A stretch of DNA of 64,000 nucleotides from Culex pipiens pallens (lineage: Eukaryota > Arthropoda > Insecta > Diptera > Culicidae): NCBI RefSeq assembly GCF_016801865.2, contig NC_068939.1, positions 179,024,792-179,088,791 on the forward strand, read 5' to 3'. Positions 44,057-55,590 of the stretch are shown here, in pieces. The notes under the pieces are model-generated. The model was not told where the DNA came from. It searched no databases and saw only the letters and a list, made by a program, of their open reading frames with translations. The position numbers and the translations under genes are program-made. Numbering within the stretch: position 1 is the first letter of the stretch; each line of letters begins with the position of its first letter.

Positions 44057-45789
44057 GACTTCAACTAGGAAGGACATCAACGACAACTATATTTCTGGTT
44101 CAACAGCCTCTTGGTGGTAAATTTTCGCTCCACTTGCACATGGTTACATAATCTGTGGCCAAAACCCGAAAATACAAGAGCCGCTCTTGTGTATTGGAAC
44201 ACTCTTGGTCCTGGCCCCTACTGCCCGCCCCACATGGGTGACAATGACACCCTCCTTTGAGACACACAGTGACCCTCAATTGAAAACCGGTAGAGCAAGT
44301 CTCACTTTTGGGCTCTACCCGGTCGCGCAGCAGCCGGTCCTACAGATTTTGGCCGCGTTGTTCAATTTTCATTACTTTCATTTCGCTATCACCATCCAAG
44401 AAGGCAAGGGTGCATGAGATCACCTAAACCGTAGCAGGCCAATCAGTCGATGAGGCGCTGAACGGGCGGGGGTTTGTTTGTGTTGAACGCAAACGCTCAA
44501 ACCTACTGTGACTAAGTATTGTAATCTCCGAGAGGTCGTTTGGATACACTCGCTTACGAAAGAGAAAAAGTGACAACAACTAATCAATCAATGATCTCTC
44601 ACTTGTTGAGGGGCTCTGCCAAACTTGAGAGGGACCGAAGGAGACCGGTTTGTTCCGAGCACACCACTTACCCACTGCTCTACTTTATGTACCACATGCA
44701 TACACATGATGATGGATTTTTGGCGCGGAGAATGCGACAGGCATGACACAACCTGCTTTAATCCAGGTGTAATCGATCCCGAAGGCAGGGAGGGATGTCC
44801 TTCAGCCTGTTTTAGTCCAGTTGGAGCATCGTTTTTATGGTGGTAGTCACTTCAAGTCAGCATGTTTTTCTTATTTTCTGGACTTTTTTTTTGTAATTTG
44901 AGCAAAAAGGAAAACAAAAGCGAAAGGAGTAGTACTATGCATTAACGAAATCGGCTCTTCCAGAATAAGTTCGCCTTGAGACAACAGTGACGTAACCAGT
45001 GGCATTCCCGAGCAAAAGTAAAGGTTCTTATATAATCGAATACTTCCTTGAACTATTTACTTTGAATCTCCATTCAAGTAATTCGCCAAGGAATCCCATG
45101 GAACGAACTTGAAGCAGCGCAGCACTCTTCCGAGAGTAAACGGCTCCCAAACTGGTAGTGAATTTGTGTACAAATAACTGATGAGACGGTCATTTTACTC
45201 TCAGATTAATTATAAAAACCCGATTTGATATCACCAGAGGTGAAATAGAGCCTTTCTTACAAAATAATGAAGCTCCGACAAATATATTGGTGCAATTAAT
45301 TTGTGAATCGAAAAATAAAATGTTCGTCTCCGACCCACGGCTACAAATCTGAAATTTAAAAATTGTGGGTTTTACGAGCGGTTTTTCAATGATGGAAGAC
45401 ACACATTTTTAAGAGCGGATACAGACATCAAGTATTTCAGAAAAAGAGCTCTCAAAAATCAGGCTGTGAGTTCCGGGTTTCGGGCCAAAATTCAATCGAA
45501 AGAGCGCACCAAAATCTTCACATTAGTAATAGGATTTTTTTCTGGGACGATTCCCCGCCGTGCACAAAAAGGTTAACCATAAAGTTTCCCATTCGAAAAA
45601 ATCATCTCATAATCGGTATTTTTTTTTTCGTAATTATATTGATATTTTGTATTTTTTTTTAACAGTCACACAATTGTTTTTAAATTGAGCAAATGTTTAA
45701 ATTATGTTTTGATACTTGATATTTACTACTAATTTCAGTTGCAAAGTAACCGCCGACTATACAAGTCGCATTCTCAACGCTTTTTCAAA
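44057..45789. other. Intergenic, no gene seen
   Basis: Frames up to 76 codons show no domain. Upstream regulatory DNA of the large Tweedle gene probably lies at the left end. Confidence 0.4.
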
Positions 45790-45930
45790 ATGTGCACCGT
45801 AGACAAAAACAGTGTGGTTCTGGATTTTTGTCAACTCCAAAACCAACCAAGCCCAAAGCTTGTAAAAAAAACTTCTCGCAGACCTTCAAATAAACCAAGA
45901 AAACTTGCGAGCATTGCAATTATGCAATAG
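45790..45930 (+). CDS. Small open frame of 46 residues upstream of the ORF1-like gene
   Basis: ATG at 45790 in good context (CAAAATGTGC) opens a basic 46-residue frame beginning MCTVDKNSVVLDFCQLQNQP. It ends 37 bp before the next ATG in another frame. It may be an upstream reading frame or the N-terminal part of the downstream protein separated by a frameshift. No family recognised. Confidence 0.25.
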   Translation: MCTVDKNSVVLDFCQLQNQPSPKLVKKTSRRPSNKPRKLASIAIMQ

Positions 45931-45967
45931 AAGAAGAATAGCCGTGCTGCAGTTCGCCGACTCAGCA

Positions 45968-46759
45968 ATGGCCTCGTCCATCATCGACAAACCTCTGGTA
46001 TATCAGGGTTGCAAAATCCCGATTTACCTGGACAACAACGCTACGGAAGTTCGTGTGCTTGACCTACCCTTAGGCATAAGCAATGATGACGTAGCCAAAG
46101 TGATGAGTAAATACGGCGAAATTTTGACCATCACCAACGATCGCTGGATTAACTTCTTCCCAGGAATCCCAAATGGAGTTCGGACCCTGCGGATGTTGCT
46201 GAAACAGCCAACGCCGAAATCAATCACTGTAAACAATGCTGCTGCAACAGTGACGATTATAGGCAAAAAATCGCTTTGCAAACTCAAAGCAAAGAACAAA
46301 AAATGTGCGGATTCAAGTAAAAAGGTGAACCAAAAAAGCACTACACAACCGATTGAACCTGAGCCAAGCAGCAGCAGAAAAAGCAACAACAGTAAACCAG
46401 ACCAAAATGCATTGCAAACAAGTGAAATTGCCGAAGAATCTAACGATGGATTCGAGACCGTGCTTTCTAAGCACACTCGCAAATCCCGGAAGCGCTTACA
46501 AGCATATTTGGACGCGGATTACGACTTAACAACAAAACGAAGAGAGATGGCTGAAGAAGAAACAACAGATGAAGAAGATGAAGATGCCATACAAGCAAAA
46601 TATTATTGGAATAAGTGTTATGAGTTAACTGTTAAATCCTCGAAGGAAGAGGACGAAGATAAAAGTGAAGAACTTGATAAGTTAAGATCCAAATTTGCCC
46701 GTAAATATTTGAAACTAAGACAGAAATCGTTAGAAAACAGGCATGGTAACAAGTATTGA
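45968..46759 (+). CDS. Protein related to non-LTR retrotransposon ORF1 (gag-like), zinc knuckles absent
   Basis: A single exon of 263 residues from ATG 45968 to the stop at 46757-46759. Residues 1-110 follow the pattern of mosquito LINE ORF1 and ZCCHC3-like proteins: VRVLDLPLGISNDDVAKVMS, KYGEILTI, and FFPGIPNGVRTLRMLLKQP then TPKSITVNNAAATVTI. In those proteins CCHC zinc knuckles follow; here the matching place (KKSLCKLKAKNKKCADSSKK) is Lys-rich and has no CCHC spacing. The rest is charged and Ser/Glu-rich (EEETTDEEDEDA near 200) and ends KYLKLRQKSLENRHGNKY. No reverse transcriptase lies downstream. It could be a decayed retrotransposon fragment or a retained host gene. The family resemblance is from memory of the pattern. 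Confidence 0.55.
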   Translation: MASSIIDKPLVYQGCKIPIYLDNNATEVRVLDLPLGISNDDVAKVMSKYGEILTITNDRWINFFPGIPNGVRTLRMLLKQPTPKSITVNNAAATVTIIGKKSLCKLKAKNKKCADSSKKVNQKSTTQPIEPEPSSSRKSNNSKPDQNALQTSEIAEESNDGFETVLSKHTRKSRKRLQAYLDADYDLTTKRREMAEEETTDEEDEDAIQAKYYWNKCYELTVKSSKEEDEDKSEELDKLRSKFARKYLKLRQKSLENRHGNKY

Positions 46760-47220
46760 AATATAGCCAGACAAGTGATCTAAAACTTTGTAAACTTTCC
46801 TCTTCTACTATCCACCTTGAAGAGATGAATGCACAATGGTGTAAAATCTCTATAATAAATCAAAAAAAAAAAACTACTAATTTAATAAAGGACTCAATTA
46901 GTCATGGTGCCGATGCTGCAAAGGCAATGAAATGTTATGTCAAAAGTCTCGCGATCGATTCCAGATATTTTTGTTAAAAAAGTAAATCTTTCCATGTTCC
47001 TGAGGGGAACACCCGTGAAGAGTATCGGGGCCGGCATGAACAAAGCGGATTCAGTGACAGTTTATTATCCAACGTAATGTTAACATGTTAAGGTTAATGT
47101 TAACATTCCATAGGTTGTCTTCCTAAGGTGTCTTGATAAGGTCCAGTTTGTGACGATACACTACCTTCCCTTTACTAAGCAATCAAATCCAGAGGGTAAA
47201 AGATCACCAGTTGTGTTGGT
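46760..47220. other. 3' flank of the ORF1-like gene, no gene
   Basis: Contains TGTTAACATGTTAAGGTTAA then TGTTAACA, a short palindromic cluster near 47079-47108. It may be the body of a SINE whose tRNA-like head is at 47221-47291. Confidence 0.35.
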
Positions 47221-47291
47221 CCGAGCCGGGATTTGAACACCGATCTACCGCTTACGAGGCGGAAGCGTTACCACTGGGCTACGTGGCTCGG
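47221..47291 (-). repeat. tRNA-like sequence, Thr(CGT)-type loop, probable SINE head or tRNA pseudogene
   Basis: On the minus strand the ends CCGAGCC and GGCTCGG form a perfect 7-bp acceptor-like stem. The A box TAGCCCAGTGG, an anticodon-like arm CCGC-CTCGTAA-GCGG (anticodon CGT) and the B box TGTTCAAATCC are in the right order over 71 bases. The D and T stems pair badly and two extra bases separate the acceptor from the A box, so a working tRNA is unlikely. Confidence 0.5.
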
Positions 47292-49304
47292 TCAGGCGAT
47301 ATTTTTGTTGGATCGTGGACAACCCCCTGAAGACTTTTTCCTCTCGGATGAGTGCAGCCTTACTCTGATTGCACAAACCGAAAGATGTGGATGATGTCTA
47401 GCAAAATGAAAGTGCCATCCGGGATGTAACAGACGGACAGGGTCGCACAAATCTAGGTTATGATCATTTTCCACATTGTTGAGATACCTATTTCAGATAA
47501 CTTGGCAAAACAATATGTATGCTAAACAACTCATAAGATTTTGATGCGATGGCAGACATCATGCGAGTGAGAATTTTTCTGCCATAATTAACAGCTGAAC
47601 AAACTGGCGGTCGTCACCAAATCTCGTCACCGTGTCTGTTCTCGGGAAGGGGAATCGCCCTGCTTTTTTCGTTCGTCGTTCGTAAACTTGACATTTACGA
47701 ACGATGCAAAACGGTTCTCATTTTCGTTGCATTAAATTGGGCGGAAACGGGGCCGGTAAATATGCTGTGAAATAGATTTTTGACAGCGCATAACACCTTG
47801 GGATGCTCGCACTCGGGCGGTGCACTGAACTGCAATTGGAGCAGTCCGTTTCAGGGTATAGAATGTGGTGGTCTTTTAACCTTTTGCGCGTTTATTTGTC
47901 TTAATGACCTGCGTATTGCAATATTGTCGGTAGTTTATGACGGAAAGTTTTGAGCGGATCGATTCGAACTCGATACAGTCTCTTGCGTGAATTGTTACGC
48001 AACGGCGCATGATGATGCGATCGTGGATTTTTGGGCTTTAATTTTCGCGCGCAAATCTTCTGCGTTCCCTTCGGTTTTTTGATAGAGGCGCCATCTGAGC
48101 GACAAAAAAATGTTTAAAACGATTTATTTACCTTTCGCCAACCAAGTCACGTTTGTTTAATTTCTGTACAGCTTAGCGGATTGTACTTGTTCGTACCCTT
48201 TTTTTCATGATTACTTTCATGAGCGAACTCGTGGTTTAAATCGCGGTCGACAAGTGGTCATTTTTAACTTCTTTTTTATGTAGTTGACAAATTATCTAAA
48301 TAAGCAATACCCAGGTCGTCGCGACGTCTGGCAGCGCGGTGAGCGTAACGTGCAGAAAAGGGAAGGATAGAAAGACCTCCTGGGAATCTACAATCTACCC
48401 AAGGTAAAGTCGAGTAAAGTTGGCCCGTAATGAAAGGCAAGTATTGTTGCAGCATAACGATGGCCAACGAAAAGGTAAGTAGTGAACCTGAAAGAAAACG
48501 AGTTTGGTACCGTATATCAGGTGCAGATAACCTTGGAGCTGAGCGTGATTCCTTACTCACGTGCATGCTCAGCCTGCAAGAAAGGGTTTGAAAAAGTTTA
48601 TTAAAGTGTTTTAAGTTATGCAAGATGTTCTGGAAAATAAGTATGACAAATTTGGATTGAGTAATGCTTATCAAATCAATTATTTTTACAGAGTTAAATT
48701 AAATATTATGCAATAAAGGCTGACTGTCGTCAACCACAATTTTTCGCCTTTCTCAAATTTCATTAACTAAACAGTAATTGACTGTAGGCTACAGGTGCCA
48801 GACTGATGACAAAAAACGAACGACTTCATTTCCCAAGCTCATTAACAGACAACCAGAGCGGCAGTAGCAGGTTGGATTAAGTGACATGGCTACCCGCCCG
48901 TTTGTAGATAGCGACCGCAAAATGACGGATGCTGTAGCTGCTCATCGTTAAAAGAAAAAAAAAGAGGCGAGATTAAAATGTTTCCTTCGTTATGAAATTA
49001 AACACTCGGTGACATACTGTAATGTGCTTAATGAAGCGAAATATTTGGTTACTCAGCAAGACGTTAATGAAGAGGCCTTCGCTACCTGGTCGTTTTGTGT
49101 GATCTTGCATGAAATATGCAACCTAATTCCTCTGATAATTACATTCTAAAACATTGAAAGTTGACGTTACAAAACAAATTTTTTTTTGATCATTTCATAG
49201 AAGGTTGAATTCCCTCAGGATTATAATAGAACCACAGATAAATAAAAATAGAAGACAACGTTTACAAATTTTCTTTGAAATTATTAGTCAACAATCATTA
49301 GCAC
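47292..49304. other. Intergenic, no gene seen
   Basis: A minus frame at 48276-48674 was read: 132 codons without domain, splice partner or similarity I recognise. No repeat ends found. Confidence 0.4.
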
Positions 49305-50224
49305 TAGGGGAAAGTGGGGCAAGTGTAACAAGCTAAGGAAATGCTTGTTATAATCCATTAAAAACGTGAAAAATCTGTCGGATTTCTTTATAATCATCTT
49401 ATTCCAGGGCTTGACTAAGACTTTGATAGAACAAGTTTTAAAAATCCTGTTTTTGATGTAAAAAAACTGATTTTAATTTTTTTGATTTTCCGTACGTTCC
49501 ACCCAACTAGTGGGGCAAGAGGAACAATGCATGAAATTACATGTTAATTTGCTAACAATTGAACTGTTATCACTTAGATACATCAGATTAGAATGTATTT
49601 GAAACGTTTCATTCATTTTTAGATTAAAAAATAATATTTTACTAAAAGTTTGATCGTTTTAACGAAAAAAAAATTATTACTTAGATGATAATTAGTAAAT
49701 TTTCATAATATCACTATATTTTGTATGGCAATTTTTTAACAATTGTTTATCAGTTGTTAAGTACTTTTATGTATGTATTTTATGTTGATGCAGCAATTCG
49801 TAATTTTTTCCATACTAAAAATTCATATGGTACACTTGCCCCACCTGAACAAGATTTTTTAAAAGCTCTCAACAAAAATAACCAAAACTTAAATCATACT
49901 TTATAAAAGGTGCAAGACATTGGTAGGGACACTACTAATCTAGGAAAAATAGCATTTTGATAAAATGAGCCTAAAAACGAGCCCTAAGCCTTATTTTGTA
50001 CTTTCCAAATATTATAAGAAAACAAAGGTTTTGAAAAAAACTACATTAAATATTATGTCCAGTGGCGTTTACGTCGCTTTGGCGGTTATGTGGTAGTAGA
50101 ATCTGCTAATTGCATTGCTAGCAACAATTCCTCATACTGGAAATAATCAAAATTGTAGAAATTACGGCCTTACGAGCGATTGCTCCTCTTGCCCCATATG
50201 GTCGTCTTGCCCCACTTTCCCCTA
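49305..50224. mobile_element. TA-flanked element with GGGGAAAGTGGGGCAAG ends
   Basis: TAGGGGAAAGTGGGGCAAGT at 49305 is mirrored by CTTGCCCCACTTTCCCCTA ending 50224. AGTGGGGCAAGAGGAAC recurs near 49509 and CACTTGCCCCACCTGAACAA near 49831, with CTCTTGCCCCATATGG at 50187. It is 920 bp and noncoding. The ends resemble, but differ from, those of 15826-16776. Confidence 0.85.
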
Positions 50225-50276
50225 CCTACTTTCAGAGCAGTATCACGTGTTCACTCATTAGTTCTCAAAACGTCCT

Positions 50277-50384
50277 ACACATAAAAAATCATGGTAATAT
50301 TACATCTGGGAAGGGGTACATCTTTTATGTCAGACAAAATGTGTAATCTTACCTCTGAAAATGTGTAATTTTACCACAATTAAA
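50277..50384. mobile_element. CACAG-type MITE 'G', partial copy
   Basis: AAAAAATCATGGTAATATTA then CATCTGGGAAGGGGTACATC matches the copy at 53142 almost base for base, followed by GTGTAATTTTACCAC words. The other end is not recognisable. Confidence 0.65.
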
Positions 50385-51556
50385 TGTGTATGCAAAAATG
50401 AATTAAAAATAAAGAGATTGTAAATAAAAAGCAAAAAGTGAACAGATTTTGTGTAAATTTACATCTTCTTAAAACTTACAATAAGCAGATACATTCGAAC
50501 TGACTTCCTAGCATGGAAGAATATAAAAAGAAAACTAGACAACAGATCAACTTTGATGTTGAATTAGCTTACAGCTCACACGCCATCAAGTGGGCACTCT
50601 AGATCTCCCAAAGTTTATTTCGTGGAACCATCCTGCTTCAAAGTGACGGAATGTACATCACAAACACATACTCACACACACACACACTCTCTATCGTATA
50701 CGGCCAGACACACCTACATATTTCAAAATGACACTCTCCGCAGCCGGTTTATTAGAAATTGTGAGTAAACGCAGTCAGTGGCAGCCGGCAACGACCACAG
50801 CCAGTGTGTATTAATTTTAGTTCTGGTGGTTTGCTATAAATATTCTCTCGTGTTAAAATTCGTAAAATTTATTTCTCTTTCGCTTTGGCAAATGACGAAC
50901 TATTCACACGTTCTCGTTGGTTATCTGCTTCTTCTCTTTGCCGCTCGTTCATTGGCCTTATAGACAAGTTTGGCAAATATCGTTTTATCAAGCTTCCATG
51001 AGAAGCAACGTAAAAGCTTTCCATGCTTTCAAGATTTAGTTAGATTAGCTAGAAAAAGTGACTAATATGTATAACCATAAACAATGCAAGAAATTTAGTT
51101 AACGATTTAGCTCATGGAGCGTTTGGTACGGTATGTCCACGCATCCTTCCCTTCCTCTAAATTTCGTGAGATGTGATACGTTCTCAGAATCCCCTCTGCG
51201 GTAAACACAACGCAGTAGGGCTGGCTGGCTTTAATTTGTATAATACATTTTCAACTGTCTGTGTTAGATTAGATTTCAACTCCAAAATAGGGCAATTTAG
51301 CTTCCCTTATGTTGGAACGAAAAGTCACTTTTGTAACACCCCCATATGCACCCTCTTAAGTGAATCTCGATGCGCGATGCAAGTTGAAAGTTGATATTAT
51401 AATTACTTTTGAAACGAAACCACGAGTGACACATCTCGTAATGGTAGACCATGTTTTACGCCAGCGCAGCAGTAGTGGCCAGTGGCCATCAACAGTTGTA
51501 ATTCAGTGCGGAAAGGATGCAGGCCCGACGCGGTTGGCACTGAGAAGAAATCGTCA

Positions 51557-51745
51557 CGTTCGTGCTATCTTGTCACAAGTCGTTTTTTTTTTACTTTTCT
51601 GGTAGACCGTTTTGTTAAACTGGTCATCTCAGGCTGAATCCTCAGGTCTCAGGTTGAGTTTTGTAAATACCAAATATGATACGTGAATGCTGCACAAAAT
51701 TACGTCCTTGCTATTCATGTACTTGCGACAAGATAGCACGATCAC
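51557..51745. repeat. Inverted repeat with CGTGCTATCTTGTC ends, copy 2
   Basis: CGTTCGTGCTATCTTGTCAC then AAGT at the left is mirrored by ACTTGCGACAAGATAGCACG then ATCACG at the right: about 24 of 26 positions pair. It shares its end word with 18485-18793. Confidence 0.6.
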
Positions 51746-52798
51746 GGCGAAATAGAACAAACCCACTTTGCTCTGCAGTGAGAGTAATGTTCCCGGCGTT
51801 TGGACGAGACGTTAGACACGTGCGAGACGATTTGTGTGTCCTGATGGCGTAGAAAGTGGGATGGGGGCTCCTCGTACACCCCGCCCAACCACACGGTGAA
51901 AGGTGCAATAAATTACGACGATTGTACGTGTGTGTATGATCACATTTTCGCACCATAATTAAACGTGGACAACTGGCAGTTTATATTAGTGATGCAGAGC
52001 AAAGCTAACATAATGAAGAGGCGTTTAAAAATGACGCACGTGTGGATCTCAAAAAGAAAAGGAATGATTGAAAGGAGCATGGATTTGTTTGATCAATCTC
52101 AAATGTTGGTCAGCGCATTTTGTTTGTTTTAGGTTGGAAAACTTCACGTCATTCGAAATAAAGACACACCGTGGCGAATATAGGTTAGGTGGGAAAAATA
52201 GAGTTGACGGTGACGTCGGCTGGACGTGGGAGTAGTTTGTGTCAAGATGGTTCCCAAAATGCATCAACGAGTCATGCTGAGTTGGACACCCGGTATTTTT
52301 AGAATTCCCTCAAAACCTGATGCAATGGGACGAGTATTCCAACCGGGAATAAATATAGACACGAACTTTATTTGTGTTGCATAGTGGAGTCTCGAGATTT
52401 TCCTACAGACAACATTGTATAGCTCTGGACCAATACGAGAAAAAGGCGCACAAGCAAACTCGAAGTGTTTAACAATAGCTGGGCTCGCTAGTTAAAAAAC
52501 TGCGATGATTGAAGCGAACTCGAAGTGGAAGCGGTGTTTAAGTTGCCTAGGAATTGATAAAAGAGAACCGGGTTCGAGTGGTTGAAGTGACAGTTCTACC
52601 ATAAATAACGCATTTGAACAAGGAACAAGGATAAGGGAAATTCTTCGAAGTATCGCTCTCGTTCATAAACTGTGTCATAGGTCTATTGAAGTTACTCAAA
52701 TCATGCGGCCTCCAATGTCAAAATTAACATCAATTACTCATCAAAACGTAACGCCCGATACTGTAAAGACACAGATTCATTCATACAGACATGTTAAA

Positions 52799-52997
52799 CA
52801 CAGTAAAAAATAATGTAAATTTGGAAGCTGTAATTTTGTAAGGTTGAATATTACCTCTTTTATGATGTAATTTTACCTCAATTTAGACTGAAAAAGTTAC
52901 ATTACACTAGAAAAGTGGTAAAATTACACCTTTTTTTCTGACATAAAAGATGTACCCCTTCTCAGATGTAATATTACCATGATTTTTTTTTTCTGTG
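52799..52997. mobile_element. CACAG-type MITE 'G', copy a
   Basis: 199 bp from CACAGTAAAAAATAATGTAA to ATGATTTTTTTTTCTGTG. The body is made of GTAATTTTACC-like words in both orientations, plus ACATAAAAGATGTACCCCTT. It is inverted relative to copy b. Confidence 0.8.
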
Positions 52998-53141
52998 AAG
53001 ATTTCATGATCGAAACTCGGTATCGGTATCTTTTTAGACGACTGATCTTTTTTGAGAATGAACCTTCGAGAAAAATGCTCTCAGAACTTTTCTACTAACA
53101 GTTCGTGCCTTTTATTCTCTTGGATGGAAGCCTCGCTACTG

Positions 53142-53360
53142 CACAGACAAAAAAATCATGGTAATATTACATCTGGGAAGGGGTACATCTTTTATGTCAG
53201 AAAAAAGGTGTAATTTTACCTCTGGAAATGTGTAATTTTACCACTTTTATGGTGTAATATCATTTTTTCAGTCTCAATTGAAGTAAAATTACATCATAAA
53301 AGAGGTAATATTCATCCTTCCAAAATTACAGCTTCCAAATTTACATTATTTTTTACTGTG
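53142..53360. mobile_element. CACAG-type MITE 'G', copy b, inverted relative to copy a
   Basis: 219 bp from CACAGACAAAAAAATCATGG to TTACATTATTTTTTACTGTG. It aligns with the reverse complement of copy a along its whole length, with one 20-bp length difference. The two copies are 144 bp apart, so together they could form a hairpin with a stem of about 200 bp. Confidence 0.8.
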
Positions 53361-55590
53361 TGTGGGTGTACAGCAAATATATTCAAAAGGTTTATCCATA
53401 GCAATACACAAAACACCAGGGGACTCCTCCACGAGGTATCAATCCGATGCAAAGTCTGAGAAGTAGGGTGTAATGAATTACGAAAGGATCTTCCAATTTA
53501 AGTTTGCAAATGCTGGCAACACTGTACACAGATTCGCGTCTACCTTCAGGCGGATTATCCGCACACAGGAAATGAGTGACCGCGTCCGGGCAGTGCGCAT
53601 GCGTCCGAGAGTCGGGGCTGCATTTTCCGCTGGGGATCACTTGCGGGACCAGCAGAGTGCGTACAAGATTTTCCCGAGTCAGTTTTTCGTAACTCGTCTC
53701 TCTTTTCGGAGCTCGGAGCTCGGTGGCCACAGACACGTTTGCCGTTCAGCCTGGTGTGTGTCCTCCCCTGGTACGGTGGGTGAGCCGCGTGTGAAAAATT
53801 TAGGACCCCTCCGGCCTCTTGACTTTGGCTCCGGTTTTGGCTTAGGTGCGCGGGCCTGTTACTTAACCTGGTGCGTTAGTTGAGAAGGAGTTTTCTCGGC
53901 ATTACTGGGATTGTTGCTGAATAGTGGTTATGGAATTTTGCACCATAAAGATGTCTCGGTGTATGTGGGTGTGTGCGTGTGTAGGAGTGCTAAGCAAAGT
54001 TGGTGGAATTACAACCACTGAAAAAAGGAAAAAGTGAATGAAAAAACGGGATAAAATGACCGATGAAAATCAAATGAGATCGTCGCGAGGAAAATGAATT
54101 AGTGCGACCAGAAAATTACTTCTTCTTCGACATTCTTCGTGCCCGTGGTGTGATCATAATAAAGTTTAGTAACTAAACACACGCACACGCACACATGATG
54201 AAAAAAAGAAAATAAATCAAGGTGCGAAGAACAAGAAGATCGAGAAATAAGCGATAGTGGGTTAAAAATATTTTCCTCTTTGAACGTCCTCCGGCCCTGA
54301 AGAAGATTTGAAAAAAAAAAATAATCGGGGACTGAAGAAACGAAGAAAACGTGTGAGAAAATCGGCACTCACCGCGAGAAAAGAGAGAGGGAAATGAGAA
54401 GCACTCCCGAACGAGTGACTGTCTCTCTTTAAAGTCGTGTTTATGTGTGGTGAGAGCCACCCGCGCGCGCTAATCGTGAATGGCGGTGAAAAACGTGTGA
54501 AAATCGCGCACAATTAATACACTTTGTAATTCGATATGCACGACGTCGTCACGTCGTCAGTGTCACTGTTGTGTGTTTGCTCCTCTCGCGCACGAAACTC
54601 CAAAAGAAAAGAAAAGTCAACGGATTGTGCTCTCACAGCGTGGCACTGCACGTGAAAATTCGATTTTACTCACACGAACGTGGGAGCGAACGAAAACGAG
54701 CCAGTTTGTAAATTGTGCATGAAATTTTCAGGAAAATTACGGGGAGGGAAGATTTCGTAACTTCCTCCCACCTTTGCGCCCGTGGAAAACTGTTAACAGC
54801 CAGGGGATTTGGCAAACAAGCTGAGTGCACTTTGCGCGGTGAGCTCAGCGTCGATGGAATGCACCCATTTGTTAGGAAAATCCGCACATTACAATTTACA
54901 ATTTGTTTACATTTGCCAACAAGTTCGCCTGTGTATATGTGCTAGTGAATGCCGGAATAATCTCACATTTTTCAAAGAGCACTTTTTTTCACCTTGCAAT
55001 GCAGTCATCAGTAGTGACGAAGTGTGGAAACAAAGAACTTCGAACAACTCGGGAAGAAAAGCTTAAGTGATGACAAGAATTACATGAGGCGAAAAAGAAG
55101 AACATCAGGATTACCGATACCGAGCATTTCGTTGCACGCTTTTTTTAATGACTTTTCAACCGTACAGATTTACTTAAAAAAATAATAAAAGAACCTTTTG
55201 TTCAGCCAGCCTTGTTAGCATTGTGTGTGCACGCGGCCTTTTTTATATTTTATGTGTCATAAAAATATTCGCTCATTTCACGGAATCTAAATTGTGAAAC
55301 TGTTGACGTTGATCGTTCGCTGAATACGTGAATATCAAGTGTGAGCTCTTTTTGAATGTGAAATTTGTTAACTTTTTTTCAACGATCGATCAACAATATT
55401 TAGATTCCATGAAACTTTAAGCTTTTTTTGTAAATCGTTCTATGTAAAATGCTTAACCCCGTTCCTACGCTCTATATTACTAGCAGCACGTACCACCTAG
55501 CCTACCCCTCACGAATCCCTATTGATAGCCCTTTCCTGTTGTACTCGTACGTCCCACACACACACCTCCTCCAAACCTGGCTTCCCACGT
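53361..55590. other. Probable promoter and 5' region of the long TRIM37-like gene
   Basis: Composition is more balanced than in the repeats, with CpG-containing stretches at 53560-53880. An in-frame stop (TAG 55498-55500) precedes the ATG at 55591, so no coding extension upstream is possible without splicing. Frames here (for example 53473-53883) have no protein character. Confidence 0.4.

Larger units (their letters stand above)
50225..52798. other. Intergenic with repeat fragments, no gene
   Basis: Holds a CACAG-type MITE fragment (50277-50384), a CA microsatellite at about 50668-50687 and an inverted repeat at 51557-51745. No coding frame supported. Confidence 0.45.

Noticed and set aside
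48276..48674. Minus frame of 132 codons
   Set aside because: No recognisable family, no codon pattern or splice sites that would extend it. Possibly an old transposon remnant, but not supportable.
53473..53883. Plus frame of 136 codons upstream of the long TRIM37-like gene
   Set aside because: No domain, no splice context and composition like the surrounding GC-richer promoter region.
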